Assembly (NCBI GenBank): GCA_937980205.1
Contig: CALJKW010000079.1
Coordinates: 124,001 to 188,000, forward strand
Source: an uncultured Myxococcales bacterium
GTDB lineage: Bacteria; Myxococcota; Myxococcia; Myxococcales; Myxococcaceae
Length of the DNA stretch: 64,000 bases
Reading direction: 5' to 3'
Position numbers and translations under genes: made by a program. This document shows, in pieces, positions 24,832-33,487 of the stretch. Every line of letters begins with the position of its first letter. Positions within the stretch are counted from its first letter, which is position 1. Below the pieces are notes generated by a model that searched no databases, was not told where the DNA came from, and saw nothing but the letters and a program-made list of their open reading frames with translations.

Positions 24832-25994
24832 AGACGGACGCAACGGCCGGGGTGAGGTGGCAGTCGAGCGCGAGGGTGTGCGCAGCGCTCATGCTCATCA
24901 CCGCCTGCGACCGCCCTCCGGTCTTCGCCACCGCCGACACGCGCCAGCACGACGAGTCGTCCCGCATCGAAGGCAACGTGGTCGTCACCGGCAGCGCGCG
25001 CGGCAACGTCGTCGTCTTCCTCTACGACGCGGCGAAGCCTCCGCCGCCGACGGGCACCGGGCGGCCGCTGACGTTCACCACCGTCTCGTCGGCCGAGCTG
25101 TTCGGCACGACCGAAGGCACGGGCCCGTTCACCGCGCCGTTCGGGTTCTCGCTGGTGAAGCCGGGCAGCTACCTCATCCGCGGGCTCATCGACGCGAACG
25201 CGGACTTCATCCCCTGGTACGGAGTCACGGCGGACTCGAACACCGGCGACGTCGGCGGAGCGGCCATCGACCCCCTCACCCGCGCCACGCGCGTCATCAC
25301 CGTGGGCGAGCCGGCGCTCGACGTGGGCGTGAGCTTCTCCGACGCAGCGCGGATCGCCGTCGATCGTCCCGCCTTTCAAGTCGCGACGCAGGCGCCGGCG
25401 GTGACGGTCGCGCCGGGCATGCCGCCGGTCGTCATCGAGCTCAAGCCCCAGCCGATCGAGCTGGGCCCGGTGCGCCAGCCGCAGCCGGTCTTCCTCGCGC
25501 AGCTCATCGACGAAGATCTCGACGGAGTCCCCGACGACCGCAACCTGGACGGCGTGCCGGACCAGTGGCCGCGCGTCATCGTCCGGAAGATCGCCGAAGG
25601 CGAGAACCTGCTCGCGGACGATCAAGGCGACTACACGCACGTCGTGAACATGAGCCCGCAGGATCCCGACGGAGTCCCCGACACCGTCGTGCTCGCCGCC
25701 GGCATCGATCCCACCGAGAACCTGCCGCTGCTCGTCGACATGATGGGCCGGCCGCGCGCGACGCCGGTGCCGGTCACGAAGCTCAAGGTCGTCATCCGCC
25801 CGCTCGCGCTCGACGCGACCGACCCGCAGCGCCCGGTGCCGCTCGTGTCGATGCCGCCGGGCCGCTACGCGCTCATCGTCATCAACCCGACCGGCCAGAC
25901 GTGGCGCGTGCCGAACGAGCTGGCGCCGGGGCTGGGGACCCGCTTCGGGCTGCCCGAAGTCGCGAGCCAGGGCTTCATCATCCAGGTTCCATAG
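24828..25994 (+). CDS. Lipoprotein with Ca-binding-like DxDGxPD repeats
   Basis: A 388-residue lipoprotein whose ATG overlaps the receptor stop (ATGA), so it is translationally coupled. The signal ends in ALMLITAC, with lipobox ITAC. Residues about 45-150 look like a carboxypeptidase-regulatory/Ig-type beta domain (IEGNVVVTGSARGNVVVFLYD; GSYLIRGLIDANADF). Around residues 225-245 and 280 are DLDGVPDDRNLDGVPDQW and DPDGVPD, which resemble thrombospondin type 3/dockerin calcium loops. It is probably a periplasmic or surface partner of the TonB receptor, for example an accessory ligand-binding protein. No enzyme motif is seen. Confidence 0.8.
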   Translation: MKTDATAGVRWQSSARVCAALMLITACDRPPVFATADTRQHDESSRIEGNVVVTGSARGNVVVFLYDAAKPPPPTGTGRPLTFTTVSSAELFGTTEGTGPFTAPFGFSLVKPGSYLIRGLIDANADFIPWYGVTADSNTGDVGGAAIDPLTRATRVITVGEPALDVGVSFSDAARIAVDRPAFQVATQAPAVTVAPGMPPVVIELKPQPIELGPVRQPQPVFLAQLIDEDLDGVPDDRNLDGVPDQWPRVIVRKIAEGENLLADDQGDYTHVVNMSPQDPDGVPDTVVLAAGIDPTENLPLLVDMMGRPRATPVPVTKLKVVIRPLALDATDPQRPVPLVSMPPGRYALIVINPTGQTWRVPNELAPGLGTRFGLPEVASQGFIIQVP

Positions 25995-25996
25995 AC

Positions 25997-26437
25997 GTGC
26001 CCCGCTGGGTCGTCATCGTCGTGGTGATCTTCGCGGTTCCTCCCCTCGGCGGGTTGCTGTGGCGTCGTCACCAGCGCGACGTGCTCTTCGCGCGCGCCCC
26101 CAGCGAGCTCCGCCCGTGCCTGGCGAACCTGGAGAACGGGCTGAGCGGCTACGCGGTCGACGAGGCCGGCGCGAAGGCCGCAAGCTGGGACGCGGAGCAC
26201 GTGATCCTCTGTGACCGCGAGGTCGAGACGTACGAAGGCGGCAACCTGCTCGTTCATCCGACGGCGGCAGTGCTCTACCGGCCGAGCGTGGTGACGGGGT
26301 TCTTCGACGACGCCGGCGTCTTGGAGCTGCGCCACGACGACGGTGGGGTCGAGCGGCTCACCTTCGGGCCACCGACCGGAATGGACGGTCCCCTCTACAT
26401 CTGGCACGAGGATCTCTCGTGGCCGAACCGACGCTGA
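25997..26437 (+). CDS. Small membrane-anchored protein, unknown function
   Basis: A 146-residue protein starting at GTG, two bases after the lipoprotein stop. The first 20 residues are one TM helix or uncleaved signal (PRWVVIVVVIFAVPPLGGLLWRR). The remainder is a mixed domain with two cysteines (LRPCLANLENGLSG and EHVILCDREVETYEGG) and no recognised motif. It ends the kinase/TonB-receptor operon. A gap of 102 bases without a clear gene or hairpin follows. Confidence 0.7.
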   Translation: MPRWVVIVVVIFAVPPLGGLLWRRHQRDVLFARAPSELRPCLANLENGLSGYAVDEAGAKAASWDAEHVILCDREVETYEGGNLLVHPTAAVLYRPSVVTGFFDDAGVLELRHDDGGVERLTFGPPTGMDGPLYIWHEDLSWPNRR

Positions 26438-26539
26438 TGGCTGGCGCCGCTGGCGCTCCGGTGTGCGTGCACGACGCCGGGTGAGGGCATCACCGAAGCT
26501 CGAGTCGTAAGGTTCCGGTGGTGGCGGGAGTCTGAAAAG

Positions 26540-28681
26540 ATGCCGCCACCTCTTCGCTCGGGAGTGCTCTTGAACGTTCCACGCGCAGTCATCGCCGCCG
26601 CCGTGGCCGGGCTCTCGATCGGAGGTTGCTCGAACGGCGGCGTCCCACACCGCCTCGAGCTCAAAGGCGAGCCGCCGGCCGAGGTGGGCTCGGCGCTCGT
26701 GGGCGCCCCCGCCTGGGGGCTCACCTCAGCCATGGCGAGCCGGCACGACGAAGCGCTCGGAGTGCTGCTCTCCAACGGGCAGGTGCTGGTGACCGGCTCC
26801 TCGCACACCTGCGAGCTGTTCGACCCGGCGACGCGAACCTGGCGCTCGACCGGGAGCCTGGGCACGGGGCGCACGGGCTTCACGCTCACGCGGCTCGACG
26901 ACGGGCGGGTGCTCGCCATCGGCGGCCTCGCGCAGGGCGGGGCAGTGCTCGAGAGCGTGATGTCGTACGATCCGGCGACGGAGCTGTGGTCGCCGAGGCC
27001 GTCGATGCCGGGGCCGCGCTTGGGCCACACCGCGACGCTGCTCCCCGGTGGCAGCGTGCTCGTGGCGGGCGGCTTCCCGCCTGCCCCCCCGTACCTCTAC
27101 GCCCCCGCCACCGACGCGTGGAGCGAGACACCGGACCTGCCGGGCCCCATGACCGGGCACACCGCGACCCTGATGGCGAACGGTAAGGTGCTGCTCGTCG
27201 GGGGCTTCGCCGCGCTCTACGACCCGAACGCCAGCCAGTGGTCGACCGCCGCTCCGCTTCCGTCGCCGCGCAGCGGGCACGCGGCGACGTCGCTTCCCGA
27301 TGGCAGGGTGCTGGTCGTCGGCGGCAGCACGGTGAATGCCGCACCGGTGCTGTACAACTTCGTGAACAACACCTGGTCGGCGACCCAGCAGATGCCCGAC
27401 CCGGGCGCAGGCAGCACGGCCACGGTGCTCACCGGCGGCGAGGTGCTGGTGACCGGCCGCACCGGCACGGAGTCGGCGAGCGCCTGGCTCCTGACCGGTA
27501 CCAGCTGGAGCCCCACCGCACCGCTCACCTTCTCCCGCAAGGGCCACGTCGCGGTGCTGCTGAACACCGGCAGGGTGCTGATCGCGGGCGGGGTCACCTC
27601 TTCGGGCGGCGGGCTGAACCAGCCGGTGATGACCGCCGAGGTCTACCCGTACCAGCAGAGGGGCGAGGCGTGCGCCTCGGCGGCCGACTGCGCGAGCGGC
27701 TTCTGCGTCGACGGCGTTTGCTGTGACACCGCGTGCGGCGGCGGCGCGGCGGACTGCCAGACGTGTAGCGCGCTCGCCGGCGCGCCGGTCGACGGAACCT
27801 GCGCAGTGCTCGCCGGGGTCACCTGCCGCGAGGCCCAAGGAGCGTGCGACGTCGCCGAGACCTGCGGCGGCAGCAGCCCCGCCTGCCCCCCCGACGTGCT
27901 CGCCGACGCCTCGACCGTGTGTCGCGCCGCGAGCGGAGCCTGCGACCTCGCCGAGCGCTGCACCGGCAGCGCGAGCGCGTGCCCCGCCGACGCGTTCGCT
28001 CCTCCGGCGACCCTGTGCCGCGCCTCCGCCGGCAGCTGCGACCTGGCCGAGTACTGCAGCGGCAACTCGAGCGAGTGCCCCGCCGACGCGTTCGCTCCGG
28101 CGACCACCGAGTGCCGGCCCCCAGCCGGCAGCTGCGACGTGGCCGAGCGCTGCGACGGCACTTCTGCGTCGTGCCCGGGCGACGCGCTCGCCGACGCCGG
28201 CACCGTCTGCCGGGCGAGCGCCGGAGTCTGCGACAGCGCGGAGAGCTGCACCGGGGCTTCGCCGGCCTGCCCGGCCGACGCATTCGCGTCACCGTCGGTC
28301 GAGTGCCGGCCCTCGGCCGGGCCGTGCGACCCTCCCGAGAGCTGCAACGGGGCGAGCGCTGCGTGCCCGGGCGACGTGCTGGCGCCGCCGAGCTTCGTGT
28401 GTCGGGCGGCGGCGGGCGCGTGCGACGTCGACGAGCACTGCAGCGGCATCGCGGCCTCGTGCCCGGCGAACGCGGTGACGCGCGACGGCACGACGTGCGA
28501 CGGCACCGGCACCTGCGCCGGCGGCGCCTGCATCGGAGGCCACGACGGCGGCACGGGCGAGGCCCCGGCCGGAGGAGGGTGCGGCTGCGCCTCGGCGCCC
28601 GACGCGACGCTGCTCGGCTTCGCGCTGGGTCTCGCCCAGCTCTTCCGACGGCGGCGGAGGGTGCCTCGCTCTCCGTCCTGA
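26540..28681 (+). CDS. Kelch-repeat surface protein with Cys-rich repeats and MYXO-CTERM-like tail
   Basis: A 713-residue protein. The start shows a lipoprotein-like signal (AVAGLSIGGC). Residues about 60-370 are kelch/galactose-oxidase-type beta-propeller blades (repeated GHTATLLPGGSVLVAGG, GHAATSLPDGRVLVVGG, GHVAVLLNTGRVLIAGG). Then comes a Cys-rich zone (CASAADCASGFCVDGVCC) and seven 32-residue repeats with a CRxxxGxCDxAExCxGxxxxCPxD plan, resembling disintegrin-type Cys patterns. The C-terminus is GGGCGCAS followed by a hydrophobic stretch and five Arg, a MYXO-CTERM-like sorting signal. The protein is probably exported and retained at the cell surface. Having both a lipobox and a C-terminal sorting signal is odd. 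The ATG at 26540 is preferred; a TTG downstream is possible. Confidence 0.88.
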   Translation: MPPPLRSGVLLNVPRAVIAAAVAGLSIGGCSNGGVPHRLELKGEPPAEVGSALVGAPAWGLTSAMASRHDEALGVLLSNGQVLVTGSSHTCELFDPATRTWRSTGSLGTGRTGFTLTRLDDGRVLAIGGLAQGGAVLESVMSYDPATELWSPRPSMPGPRLGHTATLLPGGSVLVAGGFPPAPPYLYAPATDAWSETPDLPGPMTGHTATLMANGKVLLVGGFAALYDPNASQWSTAAPLPSPRSGHAATSLPDGRVLVVGGSTVNAAPVLYNFVNNTWSATQQMPDPGAGSTATVLTGGEVLVTGRTGTESASAWLLTGTSWSPTAPLTFSRKGHVAVLLNTGRVLIAGGVTSSGGGLNQPVMTAEVYPYQQRGEACASAADCASGFCVDGVCCDTACGGGAADCQTCSALAGAPVDGTCAVLAGVTCREAQGACDVAETCGGSSPACPPDVLADASTVCRAASGACDLAERCTGSASACPADAFAPPATLCRASAGSCDLAEYCSGNSSECPADAFAPATTECRPPAGSCDVAERCDGTSASCPGDALADAGTVCRASAGVCDSAESCTGASPACPADAFASPSVECRPSAGPCDPPESCNGASAACPGDVLAPPSFVCRAAAGACDVDEHCSGIAASCPANAVTRDGTTCDGTGTCAGGACIGGHDGGTGEAPAGGGCGCASAPDATLLGFALGLAQLFRRRRRVPRSPS
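27821..28492 (+). repeat. Seven tandem 96-bp repeats encoding Cys-rich 32-residue units
   Basis: Each unit begins near CRxxxGxCD and ends before the next [VTLE]CR. Units differ at many positions, so the repeats are old and diverged rather than freshly copied. Each unit has four Cys, predicting a string of small disulfide-bonded modules. Confidence 0.85.
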
Positions 28682-28779
28682 AGTCGTCACCTCGAGGCGA
28701 GAAGACACAGGTCGCGCTTCTCACAGCTCATCGCCGCGGCCATCGCCGCTGCCTGGAAATCCACTACGGTGTGCGAGAC

Positions 28780-31287
28780 ATGCGCGCCATCCTCGTGCTC
28801 CTCGTCGCGCTGCCCGCGCTCGCAGGAGAGACCCCGCCGCCCGCAGTTGCAGCTCCGTCGAAACCTGCTCCGCGCGAGGGCCTCTTCTTCGAGCCCGCGC
28901 TCGGAGCGAGCCTGCTCTCCATCAGCGGCCCCGGCCTCTTCGCTCCGGCCGTTGCGGTGGTCCCCGAGCTGCGGGTCGGCGTGCTCGGCCCGAGCTTCGG
29001 GTGGGGCGGCACGCTCGGGCTCGGCTTCACCACCGCGGTGCCCGGCGGGCTCTTCCCGCAGCTCTTCCTCGGCGGCAACGCGCGCTACTTCTTCTCGCCG
29101 CTGTTCGGCGGGCGCCTCTACGGCTCCGCGCAGGGCGGGTTCGCGTCCATCTTCGGCGGCGCGGGCGCAGTCATCCCCGGCTTCGGCCTCGACGTCGGCG
29201 TCGGCTTCAACGCTCCGCTTCTCGACAAGCTCGGCGTCAGCTGCGAGGCCGGCGTGCGCTCTCGCTTCTTCTTCAACGCGGGCGCGATCGAGCCGACGAT
29301 CGGCCTCAACCTGACCTTCGCCGCGCAGTACTTCCCGAGCCTGCGCGGGCCGGCGCCGGTGGTCGTGCTCGCAGATCAGACCCCGAAGACGGTCGAAGAA
29401 GACGAGACGCCCGGCCTCACGCCGCTGCCCGAGCCGACGTTCGGCTCGTCGACGCCGCCGTGCACCACCTGGCTCACCGACGGGTGGATGTCGCCCACGC
29501 AGGGCGTCTGGCAGGACGACCCGAGCTTCGCGGACAAGCCGACGAAGCAGCTCACCAAGCAGCCCGGCACGCCGGCGACCTACACGGCCGAGCTGAACAT
29601 GGTGAAGGGCAAGGACACGCTGCTCTTCGGCGTCGACCACTACCAGCTCGACGGAAGCGCGGTGAAGGTGGGCGCGCGCGACGCCATCGTGCTGCGCGGG
29701 CAATCGACGTGCACGACGCTGCAGCCCGTGAAGCTCGAGGTGAAGCTGCGCGACGGCTACGACCGCACACAGACGATTCACTCGACGGAAGTCATCGGGC
29801 AGGTGCCGCTCGAGGGCCCGGTGCTCCCCGCGCCGCGCTGGTGGGAGGTGCGGCTGCCGGTGCCCACGGGAATTCCGGCCCAGCCGTTCAAGCTGCGCCG
29901 CCCGACGTACCGCGTGTTCGCCGAGCTGGTGAAGAGCGACGGCGGGCCGACGGGGCTCCGAGTCATCGTCGACGGCCGCACGCAGGAGTCGACCGGCCCG
30001 CACGTCACCGTCGTGCCGGTCACGCTGACCCAGAATGACGAGCAGCGCGAGGAGACCTTCCGCAAGCTCACCGGGTGGATCGTGGAAGAGAGCGCCGAGA
30101 AGATCCCCGACCTGTTCCCGCTCGCGCCCCGGACGCTGCCCGTCACCCTCGCCGGCCAGCGCGGCTTTCAGGATCTCGACATTCCCTCCATCTGGTTCGC
30201 GTGGCGCCGCTCCGACGCGACCGTCGCCGCGCTCGCCGATGCGCTCACCGCCGAAGCGTTTCTCTCGAACGCGGGCCGCGTGCTCGCGGTGCTGGGCGTG
30301 AAGGACTTCGAGACTCTCTTCGGCGAAGGCGCCGCGGGCATGACCGTGGGGGCGGCCGTGACGCCGAAGCGCAGCTCACTCACGCTCTCGTGGAAGGTGA
30401 TGCTGATGCCCGCGACCGAGACGTGGACGACCGTGGGCCACGAGCTCTTGCACACGCTGCCCGAGGGGTGGGCCGACGCCGAGATGACCGCGGAGTGCGG
30501 ATTCGAGTACCACAACGAGAAGACGCCGGTGGCGCACGGCGTTCGCATCACGGAGGACGGCAAGCCCGTCGCAGCCGCGGTGAAGAGCGGGAAGATCGCC
30601 CTCATGGGCCCCGCGGTGAGTGAAGACGCCATCTGGATTACGCAGTGCACGTACTGGCACCTGCTCAAACAGTTCGCCGGCGGAGGCCCGGCCGACCCTC
30701 CGGTGCTCGTGCTGCGCGCCATGTTCGCGAAGCGCGGCGCGAAGTACGAGGGCGAGCTGCGGCCCACGTACTCGACGATGGGCGTGGTCGACCATCACCC
30801 CGGCAAGGGCGGCCACTGGGCGTTCGTCGTGCGCGACGCGAAGGGCGCCGAGCTCGGGCGCTACCCGTTCAACCCGCGCTTCACCGACCCGCACACCGAG
30901 ACCGAGCGGCTGGTGCAGGCGTACGCGATGCGCGTGCTCGAGCCCCCGGGCTGGGCGCAGATCGAGCTCGTCGGCCCGAACGGAGTGCTGGCGACGCAGA
31001 AGGCGAGCGCCGCGCCGCCGGAGCTCACCGTCACGGCACCGGCAGATCAATCGACGCTCACCGGCGAGACCGTTCGAGTCGAGTGGCAGACGAACGTCGC
31101 CGCGCCTCGCGTGTCGGTGCTGACGTCGACGGACGAGGGCCGCACATGGGTGATGCGCGCGTTCGAGCAGAAGGGCGTGACCTCGCTCGACGTCGCCGTC
31201 GACCCCGCGGCGAAGCAGCAGCGCGTGAAGGTCATCGTCACCGACGGCACGCGCAGCGCCGAGGTGCAGGTGCGGGTGAGCCGGTAA
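28780..31287 (+). CDS. Secreted beta-barrel/HExxH metallopeptidase-like fusion protein
   Basis: An 835-residue protein with a signal peptide (MRAILVLLVALPALA). Residues about 30-190 look like an outer-membrane-barrel-type beta domain with alternating aromatic Gly strands (GGRLYGSAQGGFASIFG; VGVGFNAPLLDKL). A Pro-rich acidic linker and beta domains follow. Residues 554-558 are HELLH in TTVGHELLHTLPEGWADAE, matching the zincin HExxH motif; a third metal ligand is not obvious. The last 90 residues resemble an Ig/FN3 domain (VTAPADQSTLTGETVRVEWQTN). It might be a surface-exposed protease or a binding protein with a degenerate protease. ATG at 28780; the long gene has no partner on the same strand. 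Confidence 0.78.
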   Translation: MRAILVLLVALPALAGETPPPAVAAPSKPAPREGLFFEPALGASLLSISGPGLFAPAVAVVPELRVGVLGPSFGWGGTLGLGFTTAVPGGLFPQLFLGGNARYFFSPLFGGRLYGSAQGGFASIFGGAGAVIPGFGLDVGVGFNAPLLDKLGVSCEAGVRSRFFFNAGAIEPTIGLNLTFAAQYFPSLRGPAPVVVLADQTPKTVEEDETPGLTPLPEPTFGSSTPPCTTWLTDGWMSPTQGVWQDDPSFADKPTKQLTKQPGTPATYTAELNMVKGKDTLLFGVDHYQLDGSAVKVGARDAIVLRGQSTCTTLQPVKLEVKLRDGYDRTQTIHSTEVIGQVPLEGPVLPAPRWWEVRLPVPTGIPAQPFKLRRPTYRVFAELVKSDGGPTGLRVIVDGRTQESTGPHVTVVPVTLTQNDEQREETFRKLTGWIVEESAEKIPDLFPLAPRTLPVTLAGQRGFQDLDIPSIWFAWRRSDATVAALADALTAEAFLSNAGRVLAVLGVKDFETLFGEGAAGMTVGAAVTPKRSSLTLSWKVMLMPATETWTTVGHELLHTLPEGWADAEMTAECGFEYHNEKTPVAHGVRITEDGKPVAAAVKSGKIALMGPAVSEDAIWITQCTYWHLLKQFAGGGPADPPVLVLRAMFAKRGAKYEGELRPTYSTMGVVDHHPGKGGHWAFVVRDAKGAELGRYPFNPRFTDPHTETERLVQAYAMRVLEPPGWAQIELVGPNGVLATQKASAAPPELTVTAPADQSTLTGETVRVEWQTNVAAPRVSVLTSTDEGRTWVMRAFEQKGVTSLDVAVDPAAKQQRVKVIVTDGTRSAEVQVRVSR

Positions 31288-31404
31288 CGCGCGCGATGGT
31301 GACGCGGCACCGGCCCCGTTCGCCCCGGTCCGGCAACAGCTGCGCGAGGCAGCGCTCGAGCACCGAAGGATCCTCCTCGAGCCCTCAGCACCGAAGGCCG
31401 CGTC

Positions 31405-32745
31405 TCACGGCACCTCGGTCGTGGTCGACGGGTGCGCTGGGCCGGCGGGAGCCGCGACGGTCCTGACGCGGTCGGACGGCTTGCCCGAATCCAGCGCCTC
31501 GCGCGCACGTCCGAGGTCGAGCGCCTGCTCCCAGCGCGCCACCACGATGGTCGCCACCGCGTTGCCCATCAGGTTCGTCAGCGCGCGCGCCTCGGACATG
31601 AAGCGGTCGACGCCGAGCAACAGCGAGATGCCGCCGACCGGAATGGTGCCCAGCGAGCCGAGCGTGGCCGCGAGCGTGATGAACCCGCCGCCGGTCACCG
31701 CCGCCGCGCCCTTCGACGTCAGCAGCAGGATGAGCAGCAGCGACACCTGCTGCCCGATCGTCAGCGGCACGTCCAACGCCTGCGCCACGAAGATGGCCGC
31801 CATCGTCAGGTAGATGCACGTGCCGTCGAGGTTGAACGAGTAGCCCGTCGGCACGACGAGCCGCACGACCTCGGGCTTGCAGCCCATGCCCTCGAGCTTG
31901 CCCATCAGCGTCGGCAACGCCGACTCCGAGGACGAGGTGCCGAGCACCAGGATGAGCTCGTCCTTCAGGTAGCGGATGAGCTTGAAGATGGACAAGCCCA
32001 TCAGCCGCAGCGCGGCGCCGAGCACGACGAGCACGAACATCAGCGCCGTGCAGTAGAAGCTCGCCATCAAGAGCGCGAGGTTCGCGAGCGCGCCGACTCC
32101 GTAGGTGCCGATGGTGTACGCCATCGCGCCGAACGCGCCGATGGGCGCCAGGCGCATCACCACGCCGACGATCGCGAACAGCATCAGCCCCACGTTGTCG
32201 AGCGCGGTCAGCACGGGCTGCGCGCGCTGGTGCCCCAACCCGGCCAGCGCGATGCCGGCGAAGATGGCGAGCACGAGCACCTGCAGGATCTCTCCGCCGA
32301 CGAAGGCGCCGACGAAGCTCTCGGGGATCATCGCGAGCAGGTGCTCGACGACTCCATGGGGCCGCGGCGCCGACAGCGTCTTGTCCAGCTTCGAGGTGTC
32401 GAGCTTCGTCACGTCGGCGTGAATGCCGGCGCCGGGTTGAATCACCGTGACGATGATGAGTCCCAACACCAGGGCGAGGGTGGTCATCGCCTCGAACCAG
32501 ATGAGCGCCTTCACGCCGACACGGCCGACCTTCTTCAAGTCGCCCATGCCCGCGATGCCGTGGGTGACGGTCACGAAGATGATCGGAGCGATCAGCATCT
32601 TGATGAGCCGCACGAACCCGTCGCCGAGCGGCTTGAGCGCCTTGCCCCACTCCGGCGCGAGCGCGCCGACGAGCACGCCCAGGCCGATGGCGACCAGCAC
32701 CTGGATGTACAGCTTTCCGCCGCTCCTGGTCGGGGGTGCGCTCAA
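31405..32745 (-). CDS. dctA: C4-dicarboxylate transporter DctA
   Basis: A 446-residue Na+/H+:dicarboxylate symporter (DAACS family) in the inner membrane, for uptake of succinate, fumarate, malate or related acids. It contains LGDGFVRLIKMLIAPIIFVT, the serine-rich loop GTSSSESALPTLMGKLE and VPTGYSFNLDGTCIYLTMAAIFVAQA, LLTSKGAAAVTGGGFITLAATL and LGVDRFMSEARALTNLMGNAVATIVVARWE, all DctA signatures. Start is TTG at 32745, with no better alternative. It is divergent from the YceI-like gene (29-base gap). Regulation is not visible; no DctB/DctD pair is nearby. The C-terminal tail after AREALDSGK is Pro/Thr-rich. Confidence 0.93.
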   Translation of the reverse strand: MSAPPTRSGGKLYIQVLVAIGLGVLVGALAPEWGKALKPLGDGFVRLIKMLIAPIIFVTVTHGIAGMGDLKKVGRVGVKALIWFEAMTTLALVLGLIIVTVIQPGAGIHADVTKLDTSKLDKTLSAPRPHGVVEHLLAMIPESFVGAFVGGEILQVLVLAIFAGIALAGLGHQRAQPVLTALDNVGLMLFAIVGVVMRLAPIGAFGAMAYTIGTYGVGALANLALLMASFYCTALMFVLVVLGAALRLMGLSIFKLIRYLKDELILVLGTSSSESALPTLMGKLEGMGCKPEVVRLVVPTGYSFNLDGTCIYLTMAAIFVAQALDVPLTIGQQVSLLLILLLTSKGAAAVTGGGFITLAATLGSLGTIPVGGISLLLGVDRFMSEARALTNLMGNAVATIVVARWEQALDLGRAREALDSGKPSDRVRTVAAPAGPAHPSTTTEVP

Positions 32746-32774
32746 GCCCGCCAGAGGCTAATGCACTCACCGCC

Positions 32775-33404
32775 ATGTCTCACCTTCTGCTTCTCTTGCT
32801 CGCCGCGCCGGTCACCTACGAGCTGGATCCCAAGAAGACCGAGCTGCTCGCGCTGACGAGCCCGGGCGGCTTGCCTGGAGCGGCCCACCCCCACGTCATC
32901 GTGGCCACGAAGGTGACCGGGAAGATCGTCTACGACGCCGACGACCCGGGCGCCGCGACGATCAGCGTCTCGTTCCCCACCGACGGGCTGCGGGCCGACG
33001 ACCCTCAGCTTCGCAAGCGCGAGGGCATGAAGGACGTGAGCGACGGCTCGCGCGAGGGCGTGAACGAGAACATGCGGGGAGACGACCAGCTCAACCCGAA
33101 GCTGTTCCCTTCGATCTCCTTCACCTCCACCGCCGTGAAGGACATCGGCCACGGCCAGCTCGAGGTGAGCGGCAAGCTCTCGATCCGCGGCGTGGAGAAG
33201 GACATCAGCCTCCCGGTCACCGTGAAGGTGAAGGACGGCGAGCTCGTCGGCCAGGGCGCGCTGCTCATCAAGCACTCGGACTTCAAGTTCAAGCCGTACA
33301 GCGCGGCGCTCGGCGCGGTGAAGAACCTCGACGAGATCGCGCTGAAGATGAAGCTCGTCGGCCGCGCGAAGGACGAGCCGAAAACGGTCGGTTCACAGCC
33401 GTGA
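32775..33404 (+). CDS. YceI-like lipid-binding protein
   Basis: A 209-residue protein with a short signal (MSHLLLLLLAAP). The body matches the YceI lipocalin-like fold: TYELDPKKTELLALTSPGG, VTGKIVYDADDPGAATISVSFPTDGLRADDPQLRKREGMKDV, LFPSISFTSTAVKDI and GQLEVSGKLSIRGVEKDISLPVTVKVKDG. Family members are periplasmic isoprenoid or fatty-acid binders. The stop codon (TGA within GTTCACAGCCGTGAAC) lies in a small inverted repeat at 33391-33406, and a second GTTCACAGCC copy follows at 33412. The physiological ligand is unknown. Confidence 0.9.
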   Translation: MSHLLLLLLAAPVTYELDPKKTELLALTSPGGLPGAAHPHVIVATKVTGKIVYDADDPGAATISVSFPTDGLRADDPQLRKREGMKDVSDGSREGVNENMRGDDQLNPKLFPSISFTSTAVKDIGHGQLEVSGKLSIRGVEKDISLPVTVKVKDGELVGQGALLIKHSDFKFKPYSAALGAVKNLDEIALKMKLVGRAKDEPKTVGSQP

Positions 33405-33487
33405 ACGCACAGTTCACAGCCACCGCGTAAGGGCGCGACAGCAGGCGGCGAAGCGGGTGGCACGGTGCGTGGAGTGTGCCCCCCACC

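Noticed and set aside
31288..31404. Possible terminator between the metallopeptidase-like gene and dctA
   Set aside because: Only 5-bp GC stems and an AGCACCGAAGG direct repeat are seen; no convincing hairpin.
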